A stretch of 64,000 nucleotides of DNA from Primulina eburnea (lineage: Eukaryota; Streptophyta; Magnoliopsida; Lamiales; Gesneriaceae), in NCBI RefSeq assembly GCF_022965805.1, contig NC_133109.1:8409869-8473868 (forward strand), in the 5' to 3' direction. Shown one piece after another: positions 1 through 14,800 of the stretch. The translations under genes and the position numbers were made by a program. Under the pieces are notes generated by a model that worked only from the letters and a program-made list of their open reading frames with translations, was not told the origin of the DNA and searched no databases. The number at the start of each line of letters is the position of its first letter. Positions within the stretch are counted from its first letter, which is position 1.

Positions 1-54
1 CCAATTAACACAATAAAGCTTAAACCGTACCGTACACCGGGCTCGGCTATTACA
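1..54 (-). mobile_element. 5' start of an O-family LTR, truncated by window edge
   Basis: Read on the minus strand this begins TGTAATAGCCGAGCC, and its first 36 or so bases are identical to the LTR start at 25041 on the plus strand. Beyond that point the two copies diverge, so they are separate family members and not one inverted copy. The LTR begins exactly where the satellite ends and points away from it. The rest of the element lies outside the window. Confidence 0.85.
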
Positions 55-1770
55 TTATAGCTTGTCATAAAACCGATGATGCTTCAAACATTGCGGATTT
101 GTTCTTTAGAGAAGTCGTTAGGTTGCATGGCATGCCTAGGACTATTGTTTCTGGTCGCGATGTTAAATTCTTGAGTTACTTTTGGAATACTTTATGGGCT
201 AAACTTGGCACAAAATTGTTGTTTTCTACTATTTGTCATCCTCAAACTGATGGACAAACTTAAGTTGTCAATAGAATTTGGGTACACTTTTGCGTGCTAT
301 TCTTAAAAAGAACTTGGATTGACATTTCTAGGGACTTTATTTTGGGGTTGCCTGGGACTAAGAAGGGGAGGGATTCTATTTTTGTTGTTGTGGATAGATT
401 ATCTAAGATGACACATTTTATAGCTTGTCATAAAACCGATGTTGCTTCAAACATTGCAGATTTGTTCTTTAGAGAAGTCGTTAGGTTGCATGGCATGCCT
501 TGGACTATTGTTTCTGGTCGCGAAGTTAAATTCTTGAGTTATTTTTGGAAGACTTTATGGGCTAAACTTGGCACAAAATTGTTATTTTCTACTACTTGTC
601 ATCATCAAACGGATGGACAAACTGAAGTTGTCAATAGAACTTTGCGAACACTTTTGCGTGCTATTCTTAAAAAGAACTTGGATTGACATTTCTAGGGACT
701 TTGTTTTGGGGTTGCCTGGGACTAAGAAGGGGAGGGATTCTATTTTTGTTGTTGTGGATAGATTCTCTAAAATGGCACATTTTATAGCTTGTCATAAAAC
801 CGATGATGCTTCAAACATTGCGGATTTGTTCTTTAGAGAAGTCGTTAGGTTGCATGGCATGCCTAGGACTATTGTTTCTGGTCGCGATGTTAAATTCTTG
901 AGTTACTTTTGGAATACTTTATGGGCTAAACTTGGCACAAAATTGTCGTTTTCTACTACTTGTCATCCTCAAACTGATGGACAAACTTAAGTTGTCAATA
1001 GAATTTGGGTACACTTTTGCGTGCTATTCTTAAAAAGAACTTGGATTGACATTTCTAGGGACTTTATTTTGGGGTTGCCTGGGACTAAGAAGGGGAGGGA
1101 TTCTATTTTTGTTGTTGTGGATAGATTCTCTAAGATGACACATTTTATAGCTTGTCATAAAACCGATGTTGCTTCAAACATTGCAGATTTGTTCTTTAGA
1201 GAAGTCGTTAGGTTGCATGGCATGCCTTGGACTATTGTTTCTGGTCGCGAAGTTAAATTCTTGAGTTATTTTTGGAAGACTTTATGGGCTAAACTTGGCA
1301 CAAAATTGTTGTTTTCTACTACTTGTCATCCTCAAACGGATGGACAAACTGAAGTTGTCAATAGAACTTTGCGAACACTTTTGCGTGCTATTCTTAAAAA
1401 GAACTTGGATTGACATTTCTATGGACTTTATTTTGGGGTTGCCTAGGACTAAGAAGGGGAGGGATTCTATTTTCATTGTTGTGGATAGATTCTCTAAGAT
1501 AACACATTTTATAGCTTGTCAGAAAACAGATGATGCTTCAAACATTGCGGATTTGTTCTTTAGAGAAGTCGTTAGGTTGCATGGCATGCCTAGGACTATT
1601 GTTTCTGGTCGCGATGTTAAAGTCTTGAGTTACTTTTAGAAGACTTTATGGGCTAAACCTGGCACAAAATTGTTGGTTTCTACTACTTGTCATCCTCAAA
1701 CGGATGGACAAACTGAAGTTGTCAATACAACTTGGGGAACATTTTTGCGTGTTATTCTTAAAAAGAACTT

Positions 1771-1933
1771 GGATTGACATTTCTATGGACTTTATTATGG
1801 GGTTGCCTAGGACTAAGAAGGGGAGAGATTATATTTTTGTATTTGTGGATAGATTTTCTAAGATGGCCTATTTTATAGCTTGCCATAAATAGAATTTGGG
1901 AAAACTTTTGCAATTTATTCTTAAAAAGAAATT
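1771..1933 (+). repeat. Truncated 163-bp satellite monomer
   Basis: Junction-to-junction length is 163 bp instead of 364. The sequence jumps from the CHK-coding stretch (near 1889) directly to the AGAATTTGGG segment, losing about 201 bp. The next monomer also lacks 6 bp after its first 14 bases. This unit marks the 2.34-kb higher-order repeat. Confidence 0.88.
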
Positions 1934-4111
1934 GGATTGACATTTCTGACTTTATTTTGGGGTTTCCTAGGACTAAGAAGGGGAAGGATTCTATTTTTGT
2001 TGTTGTGGATAGATTCTCTAAGATGGCACATTTTATAGCTTTTCATAAAACCGATGATGCTTCAAACATTGATGATTTGTTCTTTAGAGAAGTCGTTAGG
2101 TTGCATGGCATGCCTAGGACTATTGTTTCTGGTCGTGATGTTAAATTCTTGAGTTACTTTTGGAAGACTTTATGGGCTAAACTTGGCACAAAATTGTTGT
2201 TTTCTACTACTTGTCATCCTCAAACGGATGGACAAACTGAAGTTGTCAATAGAACTTTGGGAACACTTTTGCGTGCTATTCTTAAAAAGAACTTGGATTG
2301 ACATTTCTATGGACTTTATTTTGGGGTTGCCTAGGACTAAGAAGGGGAGGGATTCTATTTTTGTTGTTGTGGATAGATTCTCTAAAATGGCACATTTTAT
2401 AGCTTGTCATAAAACCGATGATGCTTCAAACATTGCGGATTTGTTCTTTAGAGAAGTCGTTAGGTTGCATGGCATGCCTAGGACTATTGTTTCTGGTCGC
2501 GATGTTAAATTCTTGAGTTACTTTTGGAATACTTTATGGGCTAAACTTGGCACAAAATTGTTGTTTTCTACTATTTGTCATCCTCAAACTGATGGACAAA
2601 CTTAAGTTGTCAATAGAATTTGGGAACACTTTTGCGTGCTATTCTTAAAAAGAACTTGGATTGACATTTCTAGGGACTTTATTTTGGGGTTGCCTGAGAC
2701 TAAGAAGGGGAGGGATTCTATTTTTGTTGTTGTGGATAGATTCTCTAAGATGACACATTTTATAGCTTGTCATAAAACCGATGTTGCTTCAAACATTGCA
2801 GATTTGTTCTTTAGAGAAGTCGTTAGGTTGCATGGCATGCCTTGGACTATTGTTTCTGGTCGCGAAGTTAAATTCTTGAGTTATTTTTGGAAGACTTTAT
2901 GGGCTAAACTTGGCACAAAATTGTTGTTTTCTACTACTTGTCATCATCAAACGGATGGACAAACTGAAGTTGTCAATAGAACTTTGCGAACACTTTTGCG
3001 TGCTATTCTTAAAAAGAACTTGATTGACATTTCTAGGGACTTTGTTTTGGGGTTGCCTGGGACTAAGAAGGGGAGGGATTCTATTTTTGTTGTTGTGGAT
3101 AGATTCTCTAAAATGGCACATTTTATAGCTTGTCATAAAACCGATGATGCTTCAAACATTGCGGATTTGTTCTTTAGAGAAGTCGTTAGGTTGCATGGCA
3201 TGCCTAGGACTATTGTTTCTGGTCGCGATGTTAAATTTTTGAGTTACTTTTGGAATACTTTATGGGCTAAACTTGGCACAAAATTGTTGTTTTCTACTAC
3301 TTGTCATCCTCAAACCGATGGACAAACTTAAGTTGTCAATAGAATTTGGGTACACTTTTGCGTGCTATTCTTAAAAAGAACTTGGATTGACATTTCTAGG
3401 GACTTTATTTTGGGGTTGCCTGGGACTAAGAAGGGGAGGGATTCTATTTTTGTTGTTGTGGATAGATTCTCTAAGATGGCACATTTTATAGCTTGTCATA
3501 AAACCGATGTTGCTTCAAACATTGCAGATTTGTTCTTTAGAGAAGTCGTTAGGTTGCATGGCATGCCTTGGACTATTGTTTCTGGTCGCGAAGTTAAATT
3601 CTTGAGTTATTTTTGGAAGACTTTATGGGCTAAACTTGGCACAAAATTGTTGTTTTCTACTACTTGTCATCCTCAAACGGATGGACAAACTGAAGTTGTC
3701 AATAGAACTTTGCGAACACTTTTGCGTGCTATTCTTAAAAAAAACTTGGATTGACATTTCTATGGACTTTATTTTGGGGTTGCCTAGGACTAAGAAGGGG
3801 AGGGATTCTATTTTCATTGTTGTGGATAGATTCTCTAAGATAACACATTTTATAGCTTGTCAGAAAACAGATGATGCTTCAAACATTGCGGATTTGTTCT
3901 TTAGAGAAGTCGTTAGGTTGCATGGCATGCCTAGGACTATTGTTTCTGGTCGCGATGTTAAAGTCTTGAGTTACTTTTAGAAGACTTTATGGGCTAAACC
4001 TGGCACAAAATTGTTGGTTTCTACTACTTGTCATCCTCAAACGGATGGACAAACTGAAGTTGTCAATACAACTTTGGGAACATTTTTGCGTGTTATTCTT
4101 AAAAAGAACTT

Positions 4112-4274
4112 GGATTGACATTTCTATGGACTTTATTATGGGGTTGCCTAGGACTAAGAAGGGGAGAGATTATATTTTTGTATTTGTGGATAGATTTTCT
4201 AAGATGACCTATTTTATAGCTTGCCATAAATAGAATTTGGGAAAACTTTTGCAATTTATTCTTAAAAAGAAATT
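4112..4274 (+). repeat. Truncated 163-bp satellite monomer, second copy
   Basis: Same internal deletion and same neighbouring 6-bp loss as the unit at 1771-1933, displaced by exactly 2341 bp. It therefore arose once and was copied with the larger segment. Confidence 0.88.
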
Positions 4275-6439
4275 GGATTGACATTTCTGACTTTATTTTG
4301 GGGTTTCCTAGGACTAAGAAGGGGAGGGATTCTATTTTTGTTGTTGTGGATAGATTCTCTAAGATGGCACATTTTATAGCTTGTCATAAAACCGATGATG
4401 CTTCAAACATTGATGATTTGTTCTTTAGAGAAGTCGTTAGGTTGCATGGCATGCCTTGGACTATTGTTTCTGGTCGTGATGTTAAATTCTTGAGTTACTT
4501 TTGCAAGACTTTATGGGCTAAACTTGGCACAAACTTGTTGTTTTCTACTACTTGTCATCCTCAAACGGATGGACAAACTGAAGTTGTCACTAGAACTTTG
4601 GGAACACTTTTACGTGGTATTCTTAAAAAGAACTTGGATTGACATTTCTAGGGACTTTATTTTGGGGTTGCCTAGGACTAAGAAGGGGAGGGATTATATT
4701 TTTGTTGTTGTGGATAGATTCTCTAAGATGGCACATTTTATAGCTTGTCATAAAACCGATGTTGCTTCAAACATTGCGGATTTGTTCTTTAGAGAAGTCG
4801 TCAGGTTGCATGGCATGCCTAGGACTATTGTTTCTGGTCACGATGTTAAATTTTTGAGTTACTTTTGCAAGGCTTTATGGGCTAAACTTGACACAAAATT
4901 GTTGTTTTCTACTACTTGTCATCCTCAAACGGATGGACAAACTGAAGTTGTCAATAGAACTTTGCGAACACTTTTGCGTGCTATTCTTAAAAAGAACTTG
5001 GATTGACATTTCTAGGGATTTTGTTTTGGGGTTGCCTGGGACTAAGAAAGGGAGGGATTCTATTTTTGTTGTTGTGGATAGATTCTCTAAAATGGCACAT
5101 TTTATAGCTTGTCATAAAACCGATGATGCTTCAAACATTGCGGATTTGTTCTTTAGAGAAGTCGTTAGGTTGCATGGCATGCCTAGGACTATTGTTTCTG
5201 GTCGCGATGTTAAATTCTTGAGTTACTTTTGGAATACTTTATGGGCTAAACTTGGCACAAAATTGTTGTTTTCTACTACTTGTCATCCTCAAACTGATGG
5301 ACAAACTTAAGTTGTCAATAGAATTTGGGTACACTTTTGCGTGCTATTCTTAAAAAGAACTTGGATTGACATTTCTAGGGACTTTATTTTGGGGTTGCCT
5401 GGGACTAAGAAGGGGAGGGATTCTATTTTTGTTGTTGTGGATAGATTCTCTAAGATGGCACATTTTATAGCTTGTCATAAAACCGATGTTGCTTTCAACA
5501 TTGCAGATTTGTTCTTTAGAGAAGTCGTTAGGTTGCATGGCATGCCTTGGACTATTGTTTCTGGTCGCGAAGTTAAATTCTTGAGTTATTTTTGGAAGAC
5601 TTTATGGGCTAAACTTGGCACAAAATTTTTGTTTTCTACTACTTGTCATCCTCAAACGGATGGACAAACTGAAGTTGTCAATAGAACTTGGGAACACTTT
5701 TGCGTGCTATTCTTAAAAAGAACTTGGATTGAAATTTCTATTTACTTTATTTTGGGGTTGCCTAGGACTAAGTAGGGGAGAGATTCTATTTTTGTTGTTG
5801 TGTATTGATTCTCTAAGATGGCACATTTTATACCTTGTCATAAAGCCGATGATGCTTCAAACATCGCGGATTTGTTCTTTAGAGAAGTCGTTAGGTTGCA
5901 TGGAATGCCTATGACTATTGTTTCTGTTCAGGATGTTATATTCTTGAGTTACTTTTAGAAGACTTTGTGGGCTAAACTTGGCACAAAATTGTCATTTTCT
6001 ACTACTTGTCATCCTCAAACGGATGGACAAATTGTAGTTGTCAATAGAACTTCGCGAACACTTTTGCGTGCTATTCTTAAAAAGAACTTGGATTGACATT
6101 TCTAGGGACTTTGTTTTGGGGTTGCCTGGGACTAAGAAGGGGAGGGATTCTATTTTTGTTGTTGTGGATAGATTCTCTAAGATGGCACATTTTATAGCTT
6201 GTCATAAAACCGATGATGCTTCAAACATTGCGGATTTGTTCTTTAGAGAAGTCGTTACGTTGCATGGCATGCCTAGGACTATTGTTTCTGGTCGCGATGT
6301 TAAATTCTTGAGTTACTTTTGGAATACTTTATGGGCTAAACTTGGCACAAAATTGTTGTTTTCTACTACTTGTCATCCTCAAACTGATGGACAAACTTAA
6401 GTTGTCAATAGAATTTGGGTACACTTTTGCGTGCTATTC

Positions 6440-9400
6440 TTAAAAAGAACTTGGATTGACATTTCTAGGGACTTTATTTTGGGGTTGCCTGGGACTAAAA
6501 AGGGGAGGGATTCTATTTTTGTTGTTGTGGATAGATTATCTAAGATGGCACACTTTTTACAGCTTGTTATTAAACCTATGATGCTTCAAACATTGCAGAT
6601 TTGTTCTTTAGAGAAGTCGTTACGTTGCATGGAATGCCTAGGACTATTGTTTCTGGTCCCTATGTTAAATTCTTGAGTTACTATTGGAAGAATTTATGGG
6701 CTAAACTTGGCACAAAATTGTCGTTTTCTACTACTTGTCATCGTCAAACGGATGGACAAACTAAAGTTGTCAATAGAATTTTGGGAACACTTTTGCGTGC
6801 CATTCTTAAAAAGAACTTGGATTGACATTTCTATGGATTTTATTTTGGGGTTGCCTAGTACTAAGAAGGGAAAGGATTCTATTTTTGTTGTTGTGGATAG
6901 ATTCTCTAAGATGGCACATTTTATAGCTTGTCATAAAACCGATGATGCTTCAAACATTGCGGATTTGTTCTTTAGAGAAGTCGTTACGTTGCATGGCATG
7001 CCTAGGACTATTGTTTCTGGTCGCGATGTTAAATTCTTGAGTTACTTTTGGAAGACTTTATGGGCTAAACTTGGCACAAAATTGTTGTTTTCTACTACTT
7101 GTCATCCTCAAACGGATGGAAAAACTGAAGTTGTCAATAGAACTTTGGGAACACTTTTGCGTGCTATTCTTAAAAAGAACTTGGATTGACATTTATATGG
7201 ACTTTAATTTGGGGTTGCCTAGAACTAAGAAGGGGAGGGATTCTATTTTTGTTGTAGTGGATAGATTCTCTAAGATGGCACATTTTATAGCTTGTCATAA
7301 AACCGATGTTGCTTCAAACATTGCGGATTTGTTCTTTAGAGAAGTCGTTAGGTTGCATGGCATGCCTAGGACTATTGTTTCTGGTCGTGATGTTAAATTC
7401 TTGAGTTACTTTTGGAAGACTTTATGGGCTAAACTTGGCACAAAATTGTTGTTTTCTACTACTTGTCATCCTCAAACGGATGGACAAACTGAAGTTTTCA
7501 ATAGAACTTTGGGAACACTTTTGCGTGCTATTCTTAAAAAGAACTTGGATTGACATTTCTATGGACATTATTTTAGGGTTGTCTAGGACTAAGAAGGGGA
7601 GTGATTCTATTTTTTTTGTTGTGGATAGATTCTCTAAGGTGGCACATTTTATAGCTTGTCATAAAACCAATGATAATTCAAACATTGCGGATTTGTTCTT
7701 TAGAGAAGTCGTTAGGTTGAATGGCATGCCTAGGACTATTGTTTCTGGTCGTGATGTTAAATTCTTGAGTTACTTTTGGAAGACTTTATGGGATAAACTT
7801 GGCACAAAATTGTTGTTTTCTACTACTTGTCATCCTCAAACGGATGGACAAACTGAAGTTGTCAATAGAACTTTGGGAACATTTTTGCATGCTATTCTTA
7901 AAAAGAACTTGGATTGACATTTATATGGACTTTATTTTGGGTTGCCTAGGATTAAGAAGGGGAGGGATTCTATTTTGGTTGTTGTGGATAGATTCTCTAA
8001 GATGGCACATTTTACAGCTTGTCATTAAACCGATGATGCTTCAAATATTGAGGATTTGTTCTTTAGAGAAGTCGTTACGTTGCATGGAATGCCTAGGACT
8101 ATTGTTTCTGGTCGCTATGTTAAATTCTTGAGTTACTATTGGAAGAATTTATGGGCTAAACTTGGCACAAAATTGTCGTTTTCTAGTACTTGTCATCCTC
8201 AAACGGATGGACAAACTGAAGTTGTCAATAGAACTTTGGGAACACTTTTGCGAGCCATTCTTTAAAAGAACTTGGATTGATATTTCTATGGATTTTATTT
8301 TGGGGTTGCCTAATACTAAGAAGGGAAGGGATTCTATTTTTGTTGTTGTGGATTGATTCTCTATGATGGCACATTTTATAGCTTGTCATAAAACCGATGA
8401 TGCTTCAAACATTGCGGATTTATTCTTTAGAGAAGTCGTTACGTTGTATGGCATGCCTAGGACTATTGTTTCTGGTCGCGATGTTAAATTCTTGAGTTAC
8501 TTTTGGAAGAATTTATGGGCTAAACTTGGCACAAAATTGTTGTTTTCTACTACTTGTCATCCTCAAACGGATGGAAAAACTGAAGTTGTCAATTGAACTT
8601 TGGGAACACTTTTGCGTGCTATTCTTAAAAAAAACTTGGATTGACATTTCTATGGACTTTATTTTGGGGTTGCCTAGAACTAAGAAGGGGATGGATTCTA
8701 TTTTTGTTGTTGTGGATAGATTCTCTAAGATGACACATTTTATAGCTTGTCATAAAACCGATGATGCTTCAAACATTGCGGATTTGTTCTTTAGAGAAGT
8801 CGTTATGTTGCATGGCTTGCCTAGGACTATTGTTTCTGGTCGTGATGTTAAATTTTTGAGTTACTTTTGGAGGACTTTATGGGATAAACTTGGCACAAAA
8901 TTGTTGTTTTCTACTACATTTCATCCTCAAACGGATGGACAAACTGAAGTTGTCAATAGAACTTTGGGAACACTTTTGCGTGCCATTCTTAAAAAGAACT
9001 TGGATTGACATTTCTATGGATTTTATTTTGGGTTTGCCTTGTACTAAGAAGGGAAGGGATTCTATTTTTGTTGTTGTGGATAGATTCTCTAAGATGACAC
9101 ATTTTATAGCTTGCCATAAAACCGATGATGCTTCAAATATTGCGGATTTGTTCGTTAGAGAAGTCGTTAGGTTGCGTGGCATGCCTAGGACTATAGTTTC
9201 TGATCGCGATGCTATATTCTTGAGTTACTTTTGGAAGACTTTATGGGCTAAACTTGGCACAAAATTGTCGTTTTCTACTACTTGTCGTCCTCAAACGGAT
9301 GGAAAAACTGAAGTTGTCAATAGAACTTTGGGAACACTTTTGCGTGCTATTCTTAAAAAGAACTTGGATTGACATTTCTATGGGCTTTATTTTGGGGTTG

Positions 9401-9610
9401 CCTAGAACTAAGAAGGGGAGGGATTCTATTTTTGTTGTTGTGGATAGATTCTCTAAGATGGCACATTTTATAGCTTGCCATAAAACCGATGATGCTTCAA
9501 ACATTGCGGATTTGTTCTTTAGAGAAGTCGTTAGGTTGCGTGGCATGCCTAGGAATATTGTTTTTGATCGCGATGTTATATTTTTGAGTTACTTTTGGAA
9601 GACTTTATGG
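6440..9610 (+). repeat. Higher-order segment A, first copy
   Basis: About nine monomers whose private variants recur 5459 bp downstream (15 monomers minus 1 bp): for example 6601 and 12060, 7071 and 12530, 8526 and 13985, 8890 and 14349, 9254 and 14713. It includes two rare monomers that keep Asp at the middle catalytic position (near 9200 and 9565). The exact ends are approximate. Confidence 0.8.
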
Positions 9611-11898
9611 GCTAAATTTGGCACAAAATTGTTGTTTTCTACTACTTGTCATTCTCAAATGGATGGACAAACTGAAGTTGTCAATAGAACTTTGGGAACA
9701 CTTTTGCGTGCCATTCTTAAAAAGAACTTGGATTGACATTTCAATGGACTTTATTTTGGGGTTGCCTAGGACTAAGAAGGGGAGGGATTCTATTTTTGTT
9801 GTTCCGGATAGATTCTCTAATATGGCACATTTTATAGCTTGTCATTAAACCGATGATGCTTCAAACATTGCGGATTCGTACTATAGAGAAGTCGTTACGT
9901 TGCATGGAATGCCTAGGACTATTGTTTTTGGTCGCGATGATAAATTCTTGAGTTACTATTGGAAGAATTTATGGGCTAAACTTGGCACAAAATTGTCGTT
10001 TTCTACTACTTGTCATCCTGAAACGGATGGACAAAATGAAGTTGTCAATAGAACTTTGGGAACACTTTTGCGTGCTATTCTTCAAATGAACTTCGATTGA
10101 CATTTCTATGGACTTTATTTTGGGGTTGCCTAGGACTAAGAAGGGGAGGGATTCTATTTTTTTGTTGTGGATAGATTCTCTAAGATGGCACATTTTATAG
10201 CTTGTCATAAAACCGATGATGCTTCAAACATTGTGGATTTGTTCTTTAGAGAAGTCGTTACGTGCATGGCATGCCTAGGACTATTGTTTCTGGTCGCGAT
10301 GTTAAATTCTTGAGTTACTTTTGTAAGACTTTATGGGCTAAACTTGGCACAAAATTGTTGTTTTCTACTACTTGTCATCCTCAAACGGATGGAAAAACTG
10401 AAGTTGTCAATAGAACTTTGGGAACACTTTTGCGTGCTATTCTTAAAAAGAACTTGGATTGACATTTCTATGGACTTTATTTTGGGGTTGCCTAGGACTA
10501 AGAAGAGGAGGGATTCTATTTTGGTTGTTGTGGACAGATTCTCTAAGATGGCATATTTTATAGCTTGTCATAAAACCGATGATGCTTCAAACATCGCGGA
10601 TTTGTTCTTTAGAGATGTAGTTAGCTTGCATGGCATGCCTAGAACTATTGTTTCTGGTCGTGATGTTATATTCTTGAGTTACTTTTGGATTACTTTATGG
10701 GCTAAACTTGGCACAAAATTGTTGTTTTCTACTACTTGTCAACCTCAAACGGATGGACAAACTGAAGTTGTCAATAGAACTTTGGGAACACTGTTGCGTG
10801 CTATTCTTAAAAAGAACTTGGATTGACATTTCTAGGGACTTTATTTTGGGGTTGCCTGGGACTAAGAAGGGGAGGGATTCTATTTTGGTTGTTGTGGATA
10901 GATTCTCTAAGATGGCACACTTTTTACAGCTTGTCATTAAACCGATGATGCTTCAAACATTGCAGATTTGTTCTATAGAGAAGTCGTTACGTTGCATGGA
11001 ATGCCTAGGACTATTGTTTCTGGTCCCTATGTTAAATTTTTGAGTTACTATTGGAAGAATTTATGGGCTAAACTTGGCACAAAATTGTTGTTTTCTATTA
11101 CTTGTCATCCTCAAACGGATGGAAAAACTGAAGTTGTCAATTGAACTTTGGGAACACTTTTGCGTGCTATTCTTAAAAAGAACTTGGATTGACATTTTTA
11201 TGGACTTTATTTTGGGGTTGCCTAGAACTAAGAAGGGGATGGATTCTATTTTTGTTGTTGTGGATAGATTCTCTAAGATGACACATTTTATAGCTTGTCA
11301 TAAAACCGATGATGCTTCAAACATTGTGGATTTGTTCTTTAGAGAAGTCGTTACGTGCATGGCATGCCTAGGACTATTGTTTCTGGTCGCGATGTTAAAT
11401 TCTTGAGTTACTTTTGTAAGACTTTATGGGCTAAACTTGGCACAAAATTGTTGTTTTCTACTACTTGTCATCCTCAAACGGATGGAAAAACTGAAGTTGT
11501 CAACAAACTTTGGGAACACTTTTGCGTGCTATTCTTAAAAAGAACTTGGATTGACATTTCTATGGACTTTATTTTGGGGTTGCCTAGGACTAAGAAGAGG
11601 AGGGATTCTATTTTGGTTGTTGAGGACAGATTCTCTAAGATGGCATATTTTATAGCTTGTCATAAAACCGATGATGCTTCAAACATCGCGGAGTTGTTCT
11701 TTAGAGATGTAGTTAGCTTGCATGTCATGCCTAGGACTATTGTTTCTGGTCGTGATGTTATATTCTTGAGTTACTTTTGGATTACTTTATGGGCTAAACT
11801 TGGCACAAAATTGTTGTTTTCTACTACTTGTCAGCCTCAAACGGATGGACAAACTGAAGTTGTCAATAGAACTTTGGGAACACTTTTGCGTGCTATTC

Positions 11899-14800
11899 TT
11901 AAAAAGAACTTGGATTGACATTTCTAGGGACTTTATTTTGGGGTTGCCTGGGACTAAGAAGGGGAGGGATTCTATTTTTGTTGTTGTGGATAGATTCTCT
12001 AAGATGGCACACTTTTTACAGCTTGTCATTAAACCGATGATGCTTCAAACATTGCAGATTTGTTCTTTAGAGAAGTCGTTACGTTGCATGGAATGCCTAG
12101 GACTATTGTTTCTGGTCCCTATGTTAAATTTTTGAGTTACTATTGGAAGAATTTATGGGCTAAACTTGGCACAAAATTGTCGTTTTCTACTACTTGTCAT
12201 CGTCAAACGGATGGACAAACTAAAGTTGTCAATAGAATTTTGGGAACACTTTTGCGTGCCATTCTTAAAAAGAACTTGGATTGACATTTCTATTGATTTT
12301 ATTTTGGGGTTGCCTAGTACTAAGAAGGGAAGGGATTCTATTTTTGTTGTTGTGGATAGATTCTCTAAGATGGCACATTTTATAGCTTGTCATAAAACCG
12401 ATGATGCTTCAAACATTGCGGATTTGTTCTTTAGAGAAGTCGTTACGTTGCATGGCATGCCTAGGACTATTGTTTCTGGTCGCGATGTTAAATTCTTGAG
12501 TTACTTTTGGAAGACTTTATGGGCTAAACTTGGCACAAAATTGTTGTTTTCTACTACTTGTCATCCTCAAACGGATGGAAAAACTGAAGTTGTCAAAAGA
12601 ACTTTGGGAACACTATTGCGTGCTATTCTTAAAAAGAACTTGGATTGACATTTATATGGACTTTAATTTGGGGTTGCCTAGAACTAAGAAGGGGAGGGAT
12701 TCTATTTTTGTTGTAGTGGATAGATTCTCTAAGATGGCACATTTTATAGCTTGTCATAAAACCGATGTTGCTTCAAACATTGCGGATTTGTTCTTTAGAG
12801 AAGTCGTTAGGTTGCATGGCATGCCTAGGACTATTGTTTCTGGTCGTGATGTTAAATTCTTGAGTTACTTTTGGAAGACTTTATGGGCTAAACTTGGCAC
12901 AAAATTGTTGTTTTCTACTACTTGTCATCCTCAAACGGATGGACAAACTGAAGTTTTCAATAGAACTTTGGGAACACTTTTGCGTGCTATTCTTAAAAGA
13001 ACTTGGATTGACATTTCTATGGACATTATTTTAGGGTTGTCTAGGACTAAGAAGGTGAGTGATTCTATTTTTTTTGTTGTGGATAGATTCTCTAAGATGG
13101 CACATTTTATAGCTTGTCATAAAACCAATGAAAATTCAAACATTGCGGATTTGTTCTTTAGAGAAGTCGTTAGGTTGAATGGCATGCCTAGGACTATTGT
13201 TTCTGGTCGTGATGTTAAATTCTTGAGTTACTTTTGGAAGACTTTATGGGATAAACTTGACACAAAATTGTTGTTTTCTACTACTTGTCATCCTCAAACG
13301 GATGGACAAACTGAAGTTGTCAATAGAACTTTGGGAACATTTTTGCGTGCTATTCTTAAAAAGAACTTGGATTGACATTTATATGGACTTTATTTTGGGG
13401 TTGCCTAGGATTAAGAAGGGGAGGGATTCTATATTGGTTGTTGTGGATAGATTCTCTAAGATGGCACATTTTACAGCTTGTCATTAAACCGATGATGCTT
13501 CAAATATTGAGGATTTGTTCTTTGGAGAAGTCGTTACGTTGCATGGAATGCCTAGGACTATTGTTTCTGGTCGCTATGTTAAATTCTTGAGTTACTATTG
13601 GAAGAATTTATGGGCTAAACTTGGCACAAAATTGTCGTTTTCTAGTACTTGTCATCCTCAAACGGATGGACAAACTGAAGTTGTCAATAGAACTTTGGGA
13701 ACACTTTTGCGTGCCATTCTTTAAAAGAACTTGGATTGATATTTCTATGGATTTTATTTTGGGGTTGCCTAGTACTAAGAAGGGAAGGGATTCTATTTTT
13801 GCTGTTGTGGATAGATTATCTATGATGGCACATTTTATAGCTTGTCATAAAACCGATGATGCTTCAAACATTGCGGATTTATTCTTTAGAGAAGTCGTTA
13901 CGTCGTATGGCATGCCTAGGACTATTGTTTCTGGTCGCGATGTTAAATTCTTGAGTTACTTTTGGAAGACTTTATGGGCTAAACTTGGCACAAAATTGTT
14001 GTTTTCTACTACTTGTCATCCTCAAACGGATGGAAAAACTGAAGTTGTCAATTGAACTTTGGGAACACTTTTGCGTGCTATTCTTAAAAAGAACTTGGAT
14101 TGACATTTCTATGGACTTTATTTTGGGGTTGCCTAGAACTAAGAAGGGGATGGATTCTATTTTTGTTGTTGTGGATAGATTCTCTAAGATGACACATTTT
14201 ATAGCTTGTCATAAAACCGATGATGCTTCAAACATTGCGGATTTGTTCTTTAGAGAAGTCGTTATGTTGCATGGCTTGCCTAGGACTATTGTTTCTGGTC
14301 GTGATGTTAAATTCTTGAGTTACTTTTGGAGGACTTTATGGGATAAACTTGGCACAAAATTGTTGTTTTCTACTACATTTCATCCTCAAACGGATGGACA
14401 AACTGAAGTTGTCAATAGAACTTTGGGAACACTTTTGCGTGCCATTCTTAAAAAGAACTTGGATTGACATTTCTATGGATTTTATTTTGGGTTTGCCTTG
14501 TACTAAGAAGGGAAGGGATTCTATTTTTGTTGTTGTGGATAGATTCTCTAAGATGACACATTTTATAGCTTGCCATAAAACCGATGATGCTTCAAATATT
14601 GCGGATTTGTTCGTTAGAGAAGTCGTTAGGTTGCGTGGCATGCCTAGGACTATAGTTTCTGATCGCGATGCTATATTCTTGAGTTACTTTTGGAAGACTT
14701 TATGGGCTAAACTTGGCACAAAATTGTTGTTTTCTACTACTTGTCGTCCTCAAACGGATGGAAAAACTGAAGTTGTCAATAGAACTTTGGGAACACTTTT

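Larger units (their letters stand above)
55..4737 (+). repeat. Higher-order duplication, period about 2341 bp (two copies)
   Basis: Landmarks recur at +2341/2342: for example 294 and 2636, 1021 and 3362, 1295 and 3636, 1704 and 4045, 1957 and 4298. The length equals six 364-bp monomers plus a 163-bp truncated monomer minus a 6-bp deletion next to it, and both copies carry these irregularities. Copies are about 55-2396 and 2397-4737. Variants such as a TAA at the catalytic Glu codon (near 262, 988, 2604, 3330) are shared between copies. Confidence 0.88.
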
